In this document: one piece after another, positions 12,586 through 24,176 of the stretch
Layout: every line of letters begins with the position of its first letter
How positions within the stretch are numbered: the stretch's first letter is position 1
Assembly (NCBI GenBank): GCA_013399305.1
Contig: VXAI01000385.1
Coordinates: 467,046 to 531,045, forward strand
Direction: 5' to 3'
Length of the DNA: 64,000 bases
DNA from: Rostratula benghalensis
Taxonomy: Eukaryota; Chordata; Aves; Charadriiformes; Rostratulidae
Notes under the pieces: model-generated
Told to the model about the DNA's origin: nothing
The model's database searches: none
Seen by the model: the letters and a program-made list of their open reading frames with translations, nothing else
Made by a program: the position numbers and the translations under genes

Positions 12586-13738
12586 AGAATCATAGAATCA
12601 TCTGGGCCAGAAGGGACCTTCAAAGGTCATCTATTCTGACCTTCCCACAATCAGCAGGGACACCCCCAAGTAGACCAGGCTGCCCAGGGCCTCCTTGAGC
12701 CTCACCTTGAAGATCTCCAGGAGAGGGGCCTCAACCACCCCCCTGGGCAACCTGTTCCAGTGTTCAACCACCCTCATTGTAAAGAACTTACTCCTAATAT
12801 CCAATCTAAATCTGCTCTTCTCCAGTTTAAACCCATTGCCCCTCGTCCTGTCACTACAGGCCCTTGTAAATAGGCTCTCCCCTAGTACCTCTAGGCCCCC
12901 CTCAGGTACTGGAAGGTTGCTATCAGGTCTCCCCAGAGCCTCCTCCAGGCTGAACAGCTCCAGCCTGTCCACATGGCAGAGGTGCTCCAACCCCTTGGTC
13001 ATTTTGGTGGCCCTCCTCTGGACCTGCTCCATCAGGTCCATGTCCTTCTTCTATTGGGGGCTCCAGACCTGCACACAGGACTCCAGGTGAGGTCTCACCA
13101 GAGCAGATTAAAGTGGCAAAGTCACTTCTCTGGACCTGCTGGCAACACTTCTTTTGATGCAGCCCAGGATGCGATTGGCCTTCTGGGCTGCAAGCACACA
13201 CTATCTGCTCATGTCCAGCTTCTCGTCCATCAGCACCCCCAAGTCCCTTTTCTCAGGGATGCTTTCTAATACCTCGTCACCTAGTCTGTATTGATACTGA
13301 GCATTGTTCCAGCCCAGGTGCAGACCATTGCACTTGCTCCCATTGAACTTCATGTGGTTTACTTGAGCCCACCTGTCCAGGTCCCTCTGGATGACATCAT
13401 ATGCCTCAGGTGTATCAACAACACCACACCTTGGTGTCATCTGCAAACTTGCTGATGGTGCTCTCAATCCCTCTGTCTATATCATTGATAAAAACGTTAA
13501 ACAGTACCAGTCCCAGCATGGACCCTTGAGGGTCACCACTTGTCACTGCTCTCCATCTGGACTTAAAGCCATTGAGAACTACCCTCTGGATGTGACCATC
13601 TAGCCAGTTCCTTATCCACTGAACAGTCCACCCATCAAATCCATCTCTCTCCAATTTGGCAAGCAGGATGTCATGGGTGACCGTGTCAAAGGCCTTACAG
13701 AAGTCCAGATAGATCACATCCATAGGTCGTCCATGTTG
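12586..13738 (-). mobile_element. 5'-truncated CR1 LINE copy A
   Basis: Reading the minus strand, the element starts inside the reverse-transcriptase region at about 13738 and ends at 12586 with the CR1 terminal repeat (plus-strand AGAATCATAGAATCA). The 3' end signature CTGGGCCAGAAGGGACCTTC follows directly. About 1.15 kb is kept, the rest being lost by the usual 5' truncation. The reading frame is broken by frameshifts, so it is a fossil. It lies about 325 bp from a second CR1 in the same orientation but of a different subfamily, judged from the differing 3' ends, so they look like separate insertions. Confidence 0.96.
12631..13723 (-). pseudogene. CR1-A reverse transcriptase ORF2 remnant
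   Basis: This is the C-terminal part of the CR1 ORF2 polyprotein, which in live elements copies the RNA at a nicked target (target-primed reverse transcription). Palm motif A is seen as [11 protein letters not shown]. Motif B reads GDPQGSMLG, where GVPQGS is usual. Catalytic motif C FADD is intact at 13436-13447. A frameshift at about 13425-13435 moves the frame to [17 protein letters not shown], then [13 protein letters not shown] second shift near 13201-13040 leads to the C-terminal block QVQRRATKM, then SDRTRGNGFKLEKSRFRLDI and HWNRLPRGVVEAPLLEIFK. At least two frameshifts and the missing endonuclease and N-terminus make it non-functional. Confidence 0.93.
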
Positions 13739-14063
13739 TAGGAATTTTCTGTGGGGCTTGCCCAGTCTATGGTCTCACATCATTCAGGCTAGTGTTTGCT
13801 GAAGGAACCTGAGGCAGTCAGAACCCAAAACATGCAACTCTAAATTGAAGAAGGGTTTTATTTGTTGTACTTGATGCCTTTAGCAAAATAATGATATAAG
13901 TTGCTGTTCCAAAGGCAATAAAGCAATTGTTTCAGCAGAAACCCAACCTTCTACCTTGCAGAGATGTGACTGTAGCGTGCCTGCTGCTTGAGTCATGTTA
14001 TTTTCACTTAGTCAGGTTGGAAACTTCCCCTCTAGTGAGGACCTTCTTTCTAAGTGGCACTCA
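13739..14063. other. Spacer between two CR1 copies
   Basis: About 325 bases of AT-rich DNA with no recognised repeat or exon. It contains an AATAAA hexamer near 13917, which is not placed after any visible gene. Confidence 0.55.
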
Positions 14064-15190
14064 GTCACAAAATAGTGGCATTGGAAGGGATTGCTGGAGA
14101 TCATCTAGTCCAACCCCACTGCCAAAGCTGATTCATCTAGAGCAGGCTGGGCAGGAATGCGTCCAGGAGGATTCTGAGTATCTGCACAGAAGGAGACTCC
14201 ACAGCCTCTCTGGGCAGTCTGATCCAGTGTTCTGTCACCCTCAAAGTAACTAAGTTTTTCCACATGTTGAGAGGGAATTGTATGTGTTTCAGTTTGTGTC
14301 TGTTGCCACTTGTCCTGTCACTAGGCACCACTGAGAAGAGTCTGGTCCTATCCCCTTGACACCTACTTTTAGATATTTATAAACATTGATAAGATCCCCT
14401 CTCAGTAGTCTTTTCTCCAGGATAAATGGAGCTTTTCCTCATAGGAGAGGGACTCCATCGCCTTGATCATCTTCATAGCCCTCTGCTGACTCACTGCAGC
14501 AGTTCCCTATCCTTCTTGAACTGGGGAGCCTGGTTGCAGCCTCACCAGGGCAGAGTAGAGGGGGAGGATGATCTCCCTTGACCTGCTGGACACATTCTTT
14601 TTAATGCATCCCAGGAGACCATTGACCTTCTTGGTCACAAGGGCGCATTGCTAGCTCATGGTCAACTTGTTGTCCACCCAGCTCTCTACGGAGCTGCTTT
14701 CCAACAGGTCTGCCCCTAACCTGTTCTGTTGCATGGGATTACTCCTCCATAGGAGCAGGACCCTACACTTGCCCTTGTTGAAATTCATTAGGTTGCTCAC
14801 CACCCAACTTTATAGCCGGTCTAGAACTGTGAGGTCTCTCTCTGCAGAATTGCTTTCCAGCAGGTCAGCTCCTAACCTGTACTGGTGTATGGGCTTATTC
14901 CTCCCTAGGAAAAGGACCCTACACTTGCCCTTGTTGAACTTCATTAGATTCCTCAACGTCCAACTGTCTAGCCTGCCTAGGTCTCACTGGATGGCAGCTC
15001 AGCCGTCTGGTGTGTCAGCCACGCCTCCCAGTTTTGTATCAGCAACAAACTTGTGGATAGTACACTCTGTCCCCTCATCCAGGTCATTGATGAATATGTT
15101 GAACAGGACTGGACCCAGTAGTGACCCCTGGGGAATACCACTAGCTACAGGCCTCCAAGATCTGGGGACCTTGTTGAACCTAGCAAGGAT
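14064..15190 (-). mobile_element. 5'-truncated CR1 LINE copy B
   Basis: A second minus-strand CR1. The 3' end is at 14064, where plus-strand GTGGCATTGGAAGGGATTGC and ATCATCTAGTCCAACCCC is the reverse complement of the standard CR1 tail; the terminal octamer is worn away. Homology to the reverse transcriptase fades near 15190. The copy contains an internal 156-bp tandem duplication (about 14676-14990) and a damaged catalytic motif. It belongs to a different CR1 subfamily from copy A. Confidence 0.95.
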
Positions 15191-15205
15191 CCTCAGTGCC
15201 GACAT
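14137..15205 (-). pseudogene. CR1-B reverse transcriptase ORF2 remnant
   Basis: The minus-strand frame beginning at 15205 shows motif B as [20 protein letters not shown], followed by [10 protein letters not shown]. Motif C at 15038-15049 reads FVAD in place of the conserved FADD, so one of the two catalytic aspartates is lost. The frame then breaks and the thumb region is duplicated. The C-terminal block is recovered at 14331-14137 as SDRTSGNRHKLKH, then VTEHWIRLPREAVESPS. Upstream palm motif A, the endonuclease and the N-terminus are absent. Because of the frameshifts and catalytic change the copy is dead. A 198-codon open frame on the opposite strand (14658-15254) is only its antisense shadow. 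Confidence 0.92.
14676..14990 (-). repeat. 156-bp tandem duplication inside CR1-B
   Basis: Two diverged copies of the same CR1 segment lie head to tail. TGCTTTCCAACAGGTCTGCC at 14695 recurs as TGCTTTCCAGCAGGTCAGCT at 14851, a period of 156 bases. Other matched pairs are CCTAACCTGT and GACCCTACACTTGCCCTTGT with TGAA. Unit limits are roughly 14676-14831 and 14832-14990. It may be private to this copy or a subfamily trait. Confidence 0.9.
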
Positions 15206-16036
15206 TCTAATTCAGAACATGTTGACAAATCCTGTGTTTTTCACCCCAGTGTAGCACAAGAACTTAAAACAATATGTAGTCCAGTCTTCATGTACCAGGA
15301 ACAGTAAACCCTGTGTAACTGAAACATTTCCTCAGAAAAAGATACAGGTTTGGTTTGAACTTACCTGATGATGGAACTCCACCCCTGCCCCAATATTTTG
15401 TTACAATAATTAAGCTCCTTCACTTAAGCTCCTCCATTTGAATCTATCCCCCTTCTGCTCTCAGCTCCTCTCTTTTTATATCTTTCTCAATTATTTAAAT
15501 GTATCTTCAACACCTGGAACTTCACCCACATTAAGCTATTCCATTTTCAATTCTCCTTTTGATCTTTGTTATAGTAATTTAAGCAGAATGCACTTGATGC
15601 AAGGGTGGGAGTTTTTTCATCCTTAAACTAAGAAATTCTAATTCTTCTCCAACTTTCCAGTATCTTTTTAGAAATGCAAAATAGCTGCATGTAGTATTTT
15701 AGCAGTGGTGTCAGACATGTCCTAGCAAACACTTGTTCTAAAATTGCCAGATGCAGAACTATGCAACAGCTTTATGGCAAATAGTTTAAGGCATAGCTTA
15801 TGTAGAATGCATTTCAAGAATCCTTTAAGGGTTCAAAATTGGATCCTACTGGTGACAGCTCTAAAGTGCTCCCACATAACATTCCTGAAGTAAAAGTACT
15901 TGCTTGGAACAGTACTTAGCCCATATGCAAGCTTGCAAGCTCACTTGGTGGGGTGCTGTTGTTATGATTGACTTACTGCAACGATAAGCCTTATCCTCTC
16001 CAGGAATCTCAATGCATAAATGTGCTGTATAAGCTC

Positions 16037-16061
16037 TTTTTTTTTTTTTTTTTTTTTTTTT
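16037..16061 (+). repeat. Poly-T tract
   Basis: Twenty-five consecutive T followed by CCCC. No retrocopy is recognised to its right on the minus strand. Confidence 0.85.
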
Positions 16062-17716
16062 CCCCAAAGTAAGAGGCCAGGAAAAGACAACTTTGCACAT
16101 GTAGAGTTTTCCTTTTTCCCTTTTCCTCAGTCAGATGGGCTGGGTTGTCATTTTGTCTGGTATTTTACACAATGCAGATGCACCAGCACGACTTCCCAGT
16201 GCAGATGTGCTTCATTCAGTGACAGTATTTAAGGTCTGTATTAACGCTGGGCAGTTTTCCCAGTGGCTACTGAAGGATTTGGGAATGCCACACTCACTAT
16301 TTCACAGTGGTGCTTCTACTTCTAACTTCCTTCAGTGCTTTTTTCAGAGCTCTACAGAAACACACTCCTGTTATGGCGAAGGAACAAAACACTGAAAGCA
16401 AGTCAAAAATCTACTGTCTTGCCTTCATACAAAACAAGCATAGAAATTGAGAGAGATTTTTTCAGAACAAGAATCTCAAGTAAAGAAAAATACTGTCACA
16501 CTGGGCAAGGTGCCTGTTCCTGGAGATACTGTTGGTTTTCAAAAGCTTCTGATTTATCAAATCTGTTTTGCAAGTCACAGGGACTGCACGTCATGTTGTA
16601 CATCTGTTTGCTGAGACTGAGGTTCCATTGCTCTTTGCTGTTCCTGTCTGCTTGACAGTATGTCCAGGACCTGGGTTTGGATTATGCATTGGGACCCCAG
16701 AATGGGGTCCTCAGGAAGAGCCTTTTCAGGGAGAAACAGCATCCAGCCCCGTATCTTTGCTGCAGCATTTCTCAGGTAAACAATAAGGTCTGTGTGGGGT
16801 TTTGCACACATAGATCCCTACCTACCTTTGCATACATCGTCAGAATATTTATCACCAGTCTGTTCTTTCTGGCCTTTAAAGCAGATTGTGAACACCTCCA
16901 CCACTCCCAGTGCACTGGGAACAGCCATCACACAGTCAACAGAAACTCCAACAGTCTGAAATCCACTTGTGCTGTTTACTTTGCTGCTAGGAGGAAAGAA
17001 CAAATCCATGAACAAAATAGCCTCCTTTAGGGGCATGATATGTTTTCAGTTCAGCTTGTTGAGAGGGCAAGAAGTCAGAGTTGAATTGGAGGCAGAATTT
17101 GACCTCTGACAATTAAGTATTCCAATTACCTGTCACCTTTTACCAGGTGATCTGTGAATGCTGCTCTTGGGTGTTTTACCCTATGCTGGGACAGCACTGT
17201 GTCACTTCCATCAGCTGCTTATTCATACTACTGCCCTGACTGCAGTCAGGGAATTTACTGACTTACTAACACAAATCCACATTCCCTCATGGTTTAGCTT
17301 CTTATACATTCATGCATTGTCTACATCATGCATGGCTCCATCCCCTTGTCCAGCTCATCCTTCACTACTCACAGAAGTATCTTGGCACTTCACTGCTTAA
17401 TAGACTCAGCAAAGTTCCTTGAAAAGAAAGCACAGCTTTTTCTTCTTTGTTCATATTTTATGCTCTGAAATTCACACCCAGGTGACATACAGGAAAGAGT
17501 GAACTCTGCATTGTGAGTGAAAGCATTGATTGAGAGCTTTGAAGCTAAATGCTGTAAAGTAATTAGCAATGTAGGGCAAGCAAACTTGCTCATGCTACCT
17601 CCATGCAAGCATACACCTGCAAATCCAGTGTTAACACATACAGAAACCATGTTGATGCAAGAATAAATTGTTTCTAATCTAATGGCATGTCTGATCTTCT
17701 GAAACCAAGCTTACTT

Positions 17717-17734
17717 GGGGTGGGGGGGGCGGGG
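17717..17734 (+). other. G-rich run with quadruplex potential
   Basis: The run GGGGTGGGGGGGGCGGGG satisfies a classical four-tract quadruplex pattern with single-base loops. Confidence 0.5.
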
Positions 17735-18972
17735 AATCATGCAAGCCGCTCAGCTATTTAAGTGCACAATCCAGTTTGAGAACTCATTAGCAAATCACAG
17801 AGTGCAATTCGCATGTGCTAACACAGCCAACAGTTACCCAAGCAGTCTAGAGAAAACTGACACCACAGAAGGAAACTTTCAGATTTAGTGATGTTTTACT
17901 GTGGATGGCTCAAAGCCAGAAAGCACAGAGCTGCATAATCTGACATAGAAACTACTGAAAGTTTTGGAAAGGTCTTCGAGGTTGGGGGGTAAGAGGGCTC
18001 AACAATGTGCTCCATATATGCTCCATACATGTACACAACATACTGCCTAGAACTAGTAGTGATGGGATCAACAAGGAGCTGACAAGCCAGGGAAACCACA
18101 TAGCTTTTTGGCATCCTGGAACACAGACCGCCTCTAAAACAAAAGAAACAAAGTGTTTCTTTCTGTATGTCTGGCCATCTACTGGATTCCCATCTTTGCA
18201 CCAGCACAATCCAGTTGGGAGGAGAGTTTTTAAAAGGCTGTAGCACTTAGGCACAGCAAAAGCATCCCTTTGCTTTCCCTGACCCAAGTCTCATGTGCAG
18301 GGTGCAGCTTGAAGTTTATGTTATGCAAAAAATCCAGTGTTGCTACTATAATTTTTCATTTTTCTAGGGCAAGAAAAAAACTTGCTTCTCTTCGTACCTT
18401 CCCATCCACTTGTACAGCTAGGAGAAACACAATATTTTGACCTCTCCTGCCTGAAGAGCTCTGAAACCCAAATGTACATCATTGGAAACCATTTAATCAT
18501 GGGACTATGATCTCCTCTGAAGTGGGTAGAGCTTCCCTCTGCTCCTGCATAAGCAGTGCATGGCGTAGGTAAGAATCATTGGATATCATAAAGGGAGAGA
18601 AAGCTTGCATGCCTCTGCACTAGTGAGTAGGACTGTCTCTGAGGAATAGGAACTGGTATTATCTATAGGATTTAAATGTAGTCATGTGGTCTGTATTTAA
18701 GGACTAGATCACCCTTCCCCTCAAGCAGATGCTTATCCTATAGTTACAGCCAGCCTGGACTTTTTAGTCATGGTACAAATCCTGCGACTGAGCTGATCAA
18801 ATTATCACAGTGTCTGGTTTACAATATCACTGATTAAGTCACAGAGGAGGAAGCTAATTATAGAGGAGCATGCTACTTACACACAGGGATGCTGTAGCAA
18901 GCTCTGCAGGAGGCAGATGGAAGTATTTTAAAAAAAAAAAGAAGGGGAGAAAGGCATATGGCAGTAAACCAA

Positions 18973-18987
18973 TTTTTTTTTTTTTTT
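18973..18987 (+). repeat. Poly-T tract
   Basis: Fifteen consecutive T following AA. Confidence 0.8.
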
Positions 18988-19770
18988 GGTAGGGAATACT
19001 ACAACCTATCTTCCTCCTCTTCAGGCATTTATTTTGTATGGCAGAGATGATCTGAGAAGCGCTCTCAGAGTTTGAGGGTACAACTCCAAGAGGCGTCATT
19101 AATTTTATTACTGGGCATGTGATCATTATGCTTATGGACTAGAATAGCTCAAACTTGGCTTTAATGTCAGCTTATCAGCATATTCATCACTGAACAAACA
19201 TTACATAATTACACTAAATCATGAGATCAGAATATAAGGGATGGTTTGTTGGGGGTTATCTTAATACAGAATGGTCTAATTTGTATCGATCTTTCTTTCT
19301 ATAATATGTTTAAGGGTAAATGTACTTAGAAGGCAGCCACATCATAAAAACAAGGTCTAGAGTCAGATGGAAAAGAGCTGTGGCACAACCATGCTGTGGG
19401 TACTTGCTCAGAACGTTCATTGAAGCAAATGGAACTGGTAACTATCTTTGGTGCACTTGAAGTAAAACATTTTAAATGCGAACAATTTAATATTGTACTT
19501 ACTACTGACACTATTTTCTACAGTAACCAAGGATGCTGTTGCCATCCAACTTTACAATGTGAAGCACAATTTTCCAGAATGTGAACCTGACATTGTCTTA
19601 ATTTGTCACTTGTGTGATGGTTTACAAAAGGCGTATAATAAAGAACCGCTGATACCACAGTTTTTATACCCATTGAGCATGTGTGTTAAGGCCAGAGAAA
19701 TTTACATGGCCAATTAAGGCTAACCTGCTTTACAATTCCTCTGGTATAAAGCTTGTCACCGTAAGATTGT

Positions 19771-19787
19771 AAATAAATAAATAAATA
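19771..19787 (+). repeat. AAAT tetranucleotide microsatellite
   Basis: About four perfect AAAT units at 19771-19787. Confidence 0.8.
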
Positions 19788-21889
19788 TCTATTTGCTGGG
19801 AATTCATGGAATGCTGATTTTCTTGTACTGGAAGCCTGCATTGGAATATAAAGCTATTTTGGTAGGATGACTGGCAAGCAGTGTTATACAGGCTAAGCTT
19901 TTGTGAGGGTGGAGGAACCAAGACATGGTCCTTGCAAAAGCTGGCAGGGAAGAATTTAACTTGCAAATTATAATATGCTACTTTTCTTATAGGAGCTTAT
20001 CAGACGAGGCTGAAGGGACTTCTCTATAGGACATATACGAAACTCCTGTGGTCACATCATTAAGCTTCAATTCTTGAAGGACAGTTAGCAGACCATTTTC
20101 ACCTTGAGAGAATCAATTAGCATGGTAGAGAGGGGGAAGGCCATAACATCCTCTCTGTAGGAATGACCACTGAGAAATCAGGTGGTAGGAGAGCTATAAG
20201 TTTTGTGAAGGTGATCTTTGAAACATGGGTCATCTATTTTGCCTCTGCTTAATAGAGAGCCTAAGAAGCAGTCATCTGGATTTTGAGATTTTTTTTGTCG
20301 ACAGCCTGGCAGATAATTCTGTGAAAGAGGAATGGGACTGAGGAGTAGGTGATATTGTGTGAACTACCTCTATCTGGGGTATCAGTAATACCACCTTTTC
20401 TACATCATCATTAAGAGCCTGAACTCTCAGCAGACAGTTGCTGCTTGCAGTCCATCACCCCTGTCAAGGATGCTGAAGATGAGACAGAGACAGGCTGTCA
20501 GAGCTGTCTCTGTTCGCACAGAGGATGGAGCAAGATGCTTGGAAAACATATCTGAGAGAGGAACTATTTTCCTTCAGCTGGCACAGCTTTGACTTTGTCT
20601 GGACCCACGTGCAACATGGAAACAGCTAGTTTCCTTCCCAGTGCCAGGCTAGTCACTCGTTCTCGGAGAGGACCTGGTGTCTAAGCTAGAGAAAGCTTCC
20701 ACAGGAGAGGAAAAAAAAAGAAAAAGTGCCATATAGTTGGAAAGACAGGGTGAGGTGATTTGGCACATTGCAGCACAAAGTTTGAGGTGAAGAGAGGATG
20801 AGCCTAACATTTTTCTAGCTAAAGATAATCTTGTGGGAAACACCTGATGTGGAGAATGCCAACACCCTAATGGATTATTCCTGTGACTGTGCCAGAGACT
20901 GGTGCCGATTTGTGGAAATATGCCAAGGTTTCTTTTGTGCAAATTGTTATTCCTGACGTAGCTTATCTTCTGCTAGTGAAGATCTCACTGGTCTAACAGA
21001 TTAGAGCTTCCAAGTCCTGATAATGGCAATATAGGTTTTATAATGTCTGGGCTGATGTGCCCAGTAGTGCTTTCCTCTGAAGTTACCTGCATGGCACTAT
21101 GGAAGGGGTGAAATGCCCTATTGTATTGCAACTGGTCCACAAGAATGGGTTGAGGTAAAATCACTCATCCCTTCCATAAATAGGTTCAGTATGTATGCTC
21201 TGGATGAATGGAAAAACTGTAAGAAAAGGAATATAACTCTTCAACTTTATAAAAGTACAACTCCCCTGTAGACAGTTTCTCTAGTTGACCTGCTTTGGTG
21301 TAGAGCGCCATTTCGAAGAGAAATTAGGAATTCACCAGTCTTCCACATGTACATGCATCCTTGTGCTGTCTCACACTAACCTACCCTTGGGAGAGCATGG
21401 TTTGCTTTACCATTGTGTCCGAGTAAAATCATTCTGCTCTACCACAAGAGTAAGAAAAGCATGTGGTGTCCGGATGTGGCAACTTCAGCATTCTAATTAG
21501 GTGATAAAATAGTCAGACACCGATTTTCAGCTTGACTCCATCAGTAGTAAATTGCAAGACACCTACAACATAGGCTTGAAAATAAGGCACATTAGATAAT
21601 TGTGTCCTAGTATTTACTTTCTGAACTGGTCTAGGGAGGGTGTTTTAATGCTGTGAACAGGCCTGCTTAAATGTTCATAAGAGTCTCAGTATAAAATCCT
21701 AATGAACAATAATCTGTCTCTAATTCCTCTAATATAGTCTCTGGTCTGAATTATAGCACTTGTGCTATTTTCTGTGAAACACATTTACCTCCTGCAATTC
21801 ATTTGACTATAATTCTTTTACAGTTTATATTGGACTGGTTTTGTTTTATACTTAATAGTAATTCTATCTAAACACTGATACATTTCTTT

Positions 21890-21914
21890 AAAAACAAAAC
21901 AAAACAAAACAAAC
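21890..21914 (+). repeat. AAAAC pentanucleotide microsatellite
   Basis: Consecutive AAAAC units, about five copies, ending in AAACC. The region upstream shows no identifiable retroelement. Confidence 0.8.
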
Positions 21915-22115
21915 CAGGCATGTTTAAATAGCACCAAAATAAGATTCTTCTAGCTTCAGCTATAATAACACCCCTAATATTTAACAAGCCACAAGAACTG
22001 GAAGAATAGAATATTTTACCTTGCCCTTAAAAGAGCAGAAGTAGTTACATAAAATGAACATATCAGTCTGCTGTTATTCCTATTCCACACAGTTCCCTGT
22101 GGCTTGTTTCTCTTT

Positions 22116-22119
<4 letters not shown>

Positions 22120-22147
<28 letters not shown>
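22120..22147 (+). repeat. Long poly-T tract
   Basis: Twenty-eight consecutive T, the longest homopolymer in the window. On the minus strand this is an A tail following roughly 250 bases of AT-rich sequence, so a retrocopy is conceivable. No AATAAA precedes the tail and no coding motif is seen, so it is left as a simple repeat. Confidence 0.85.
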
Positions 22148-24095
22148 GAGGAGAAATTAATTCAATGATGATACAGTTTCTTCTGGGTCAGAGAGACCAG
22201 ATTAGCCAGAAAGAAATGACTTCTCAGAAATACAAGGATATTATGCTTCCTGGTTTTCAACCCTCTTACCAGGATAATAGATGGATATAAATTTCCACAA
22301 ATACAAAATAAGCCCAATTTGAGAGCTACTCCAGAGGGACTCTGAAATGAGACAAAAACAAATGGGTTTGTAGGACTGGAAAACAAAATACTACATTACT
22401 TACATCACTTTTCCTGAAGGCATAAAAAGATATTAAAAAGTCATTAGCCATGCTAGCTTAGTCACCTGAGAATCTTTGGGAATGACACTTCAATTCCGCT
22501 TTCTTAATGACCGTGTGGGTTACTGGAAGTGGAAAGACAACAGAATTAATTCTTCTGGAGGAGTTCTGTGCAGGGAAGACAGCAAAGTGTTCCTAGCAAC
22601 TCTGAGACAAGCTCCTGCTCTGAACATACCTTTAAAGGTCAGGTCCTATGTCAGATCTAGTCACTGTGGCTGATATTTCATCCTGCACTAAGTCTACACA
22701 GGTAGAGCTGGCAGCTTCTGCAGCAGTCTCATTATACGTATAGAAAACTTTCCAGTTTTCCAATAGTTTTTCAAGGCTGTGCATTGTACCTCTCTAATTT
22801 TATGCTCTTTGGGGAAACAGTGTCACTTTTGGGACAGGGTGAAACCTACTAGATGGCTGATATTGTCACTTGGCAGCTTGCACTTTGTTCAGGAGTAAGT
22901 AGTCTTTGGGACCAGATATCCCACTGCCTCAGTGAATGGTCCAGTGGCATTACTGGCTTACAGCAAATATACCCTAGTATTGAGCCCTGTAACTCAGCTG
23001 CTATTGACTTGGCTGCACTGAAATGCACAGGGCTCTGATTGCTTTCTTTCCTGTAGAACAGTTCTGCTCCTTGTCGTGGATGATGTAGGGAAGAAGGGAA
23101 TTTGGTGTATATTCTATATCTTAGCCCAGCCCATTGTCCTGTCCAGGTCTAGGGGAAATAGCAAACTGATGTACAAAGTGCTTACATTCTGTGGCTTGTT
23201 CACTGGAAGTAAGAGTGATTGTTTCTCATCAAGTTTATTTGCTAGGGTGCTTTCTGAGTTTTTAGGGGAAAGATGAGCTACTGGAATCTAAGCCTATGTT
23301 TAAGGCGTATAAAACATGACATGTTGAGAGAAGGATAAGTATGTACATACGAATTTCCCCTAAGGGATTTTGGAGAGGCCCAGACTGGAGCTATCAATAC
23401 TGTGGGGATGCATTTCCTTAGCCAGAGTGACCAGATGAAAAGTGATCTCACTACTGGGAGTTAGCACTGCTGATGCTTTCAGTCCTGGAAACCCTTATGG
23501 CAAAAGGAACTGCTGACAGCAGCCCCTGCTCTATTTTGCAGGGCCAGAATTCTGGCTGTTTTCATGCCTCCTGCTCTGCCTCTGCACAGCCCTACTGACC
23601 CTACATTTTCCCTCTGACACCAGCTGTTGACACGGTACTAGATATCACAGACAGCAGGAAATAAAGGTAATGATAGGGCTAGGAGAAAAACCCTTAGATC
23701 TGAATATAGTCTATCTTGTGCTTAGATCTTGTTCGTATTCAATCTCCTAGTCAGTTTAAAACCCTTGATAGCCTGTCATTGCTGATAATTATCACAGCTG
23801 AGAAATCATATCCACATATTGTTTTTAAAGGAGGTTGAGGGGTAGCAAATGAGAAGATTTGATGTTCTGCAAATCATGGATGTCTCTGTACAGCTTGGTC
23901 TAACTAAGAAAACTGTATGTGCGTTTTGGCTTTTCCTTCCAGTCCTCCGGGGCAAGGATGGAGGGAACAGGGCCTTATGAGGGCATGTGCCAGGCCTTGG
24001 CATTGTGTAAGGCTTTTCCACAACTGAGGAACAGGACAGGGTGCAGACATGTCCCCTGAAGTGCAGGTGTTGCATTCCTTGGCCTAGGAGCTTAC

Positions 24096-24176
24096 CTGCT
24101 TCTGTTTTAGCCAGGTGTACAGCAAATAAAACTCTTTCTGGCCATGCCAGCCACATGGGAGCAAGTTTTCAGGGGG
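24096..24176 (-). other. Candidate 81-nt internal exon, minus strand
   Basis: On the minus strand the acceptor GGAGCTTCCTTCTGCCAG is followed by 81 bases open only in phase 0, ending at the donor CAG|GTAAGC. The frame begins PPENLLPCGWHGQKEF and ends TWLKQKQ. The length is an exact multiple of three, so such an exon could be skipped without shifting frame. I do not recognise the peptide. Good splice-like sites at both ends raise the odds, but no neighbour exon has been linked to it. Confidence 0.2.

Larger units (their letters stand above)
15191..22119. other. Non-coding AT-rich DNA with simple repeats
   Basis: No gene is recognised. It contains T tracts at 16037-16061 and 18973-18987, a G-rich run at 17717-17734, an AAAT repeat near 19771 and an AAAAC repeat near 21890. 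Open frames up to about 117 codons occur on both strands without motifs or splice context that I could defend. Confidence 0.65.

Noticed and set aside
12695..13269. Overlapping plus-strand frames of 131 and 98 codons
   Set aside because: They are antisense shadows of the CR1-A reverse-transcriptase remnant.
14658..15254. 198-codon open frame on the plus strand, the longest in the window, with an internal peptide repeat
   Set aside because: It is antisense to CR1-B. The peptide repeat reflects the 156-bp DNA duplication, not a repeat protein.
18418..18566. Segment between a fair acceptor (CCACTTGTACAG) and donor TAG|GTAAGA
   Set aside because: All three phases contain stops, so it is not a coding exon. 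A non-coding exon is possible but unsupported.
22120..22390. Processed pseudogene suggested by a 28-T tract (A tail on minus)
   Set aside because: No AATAAA before the tail, no coding similarity and no target-site duplication noticed.
23174..23215. CAAAGTGCTTACA, matching the 5' end of the miR-17 family
   Set aside because: The following sequence differs from the mature family and no pre-miRNA-like hairpin of proper length is seen.
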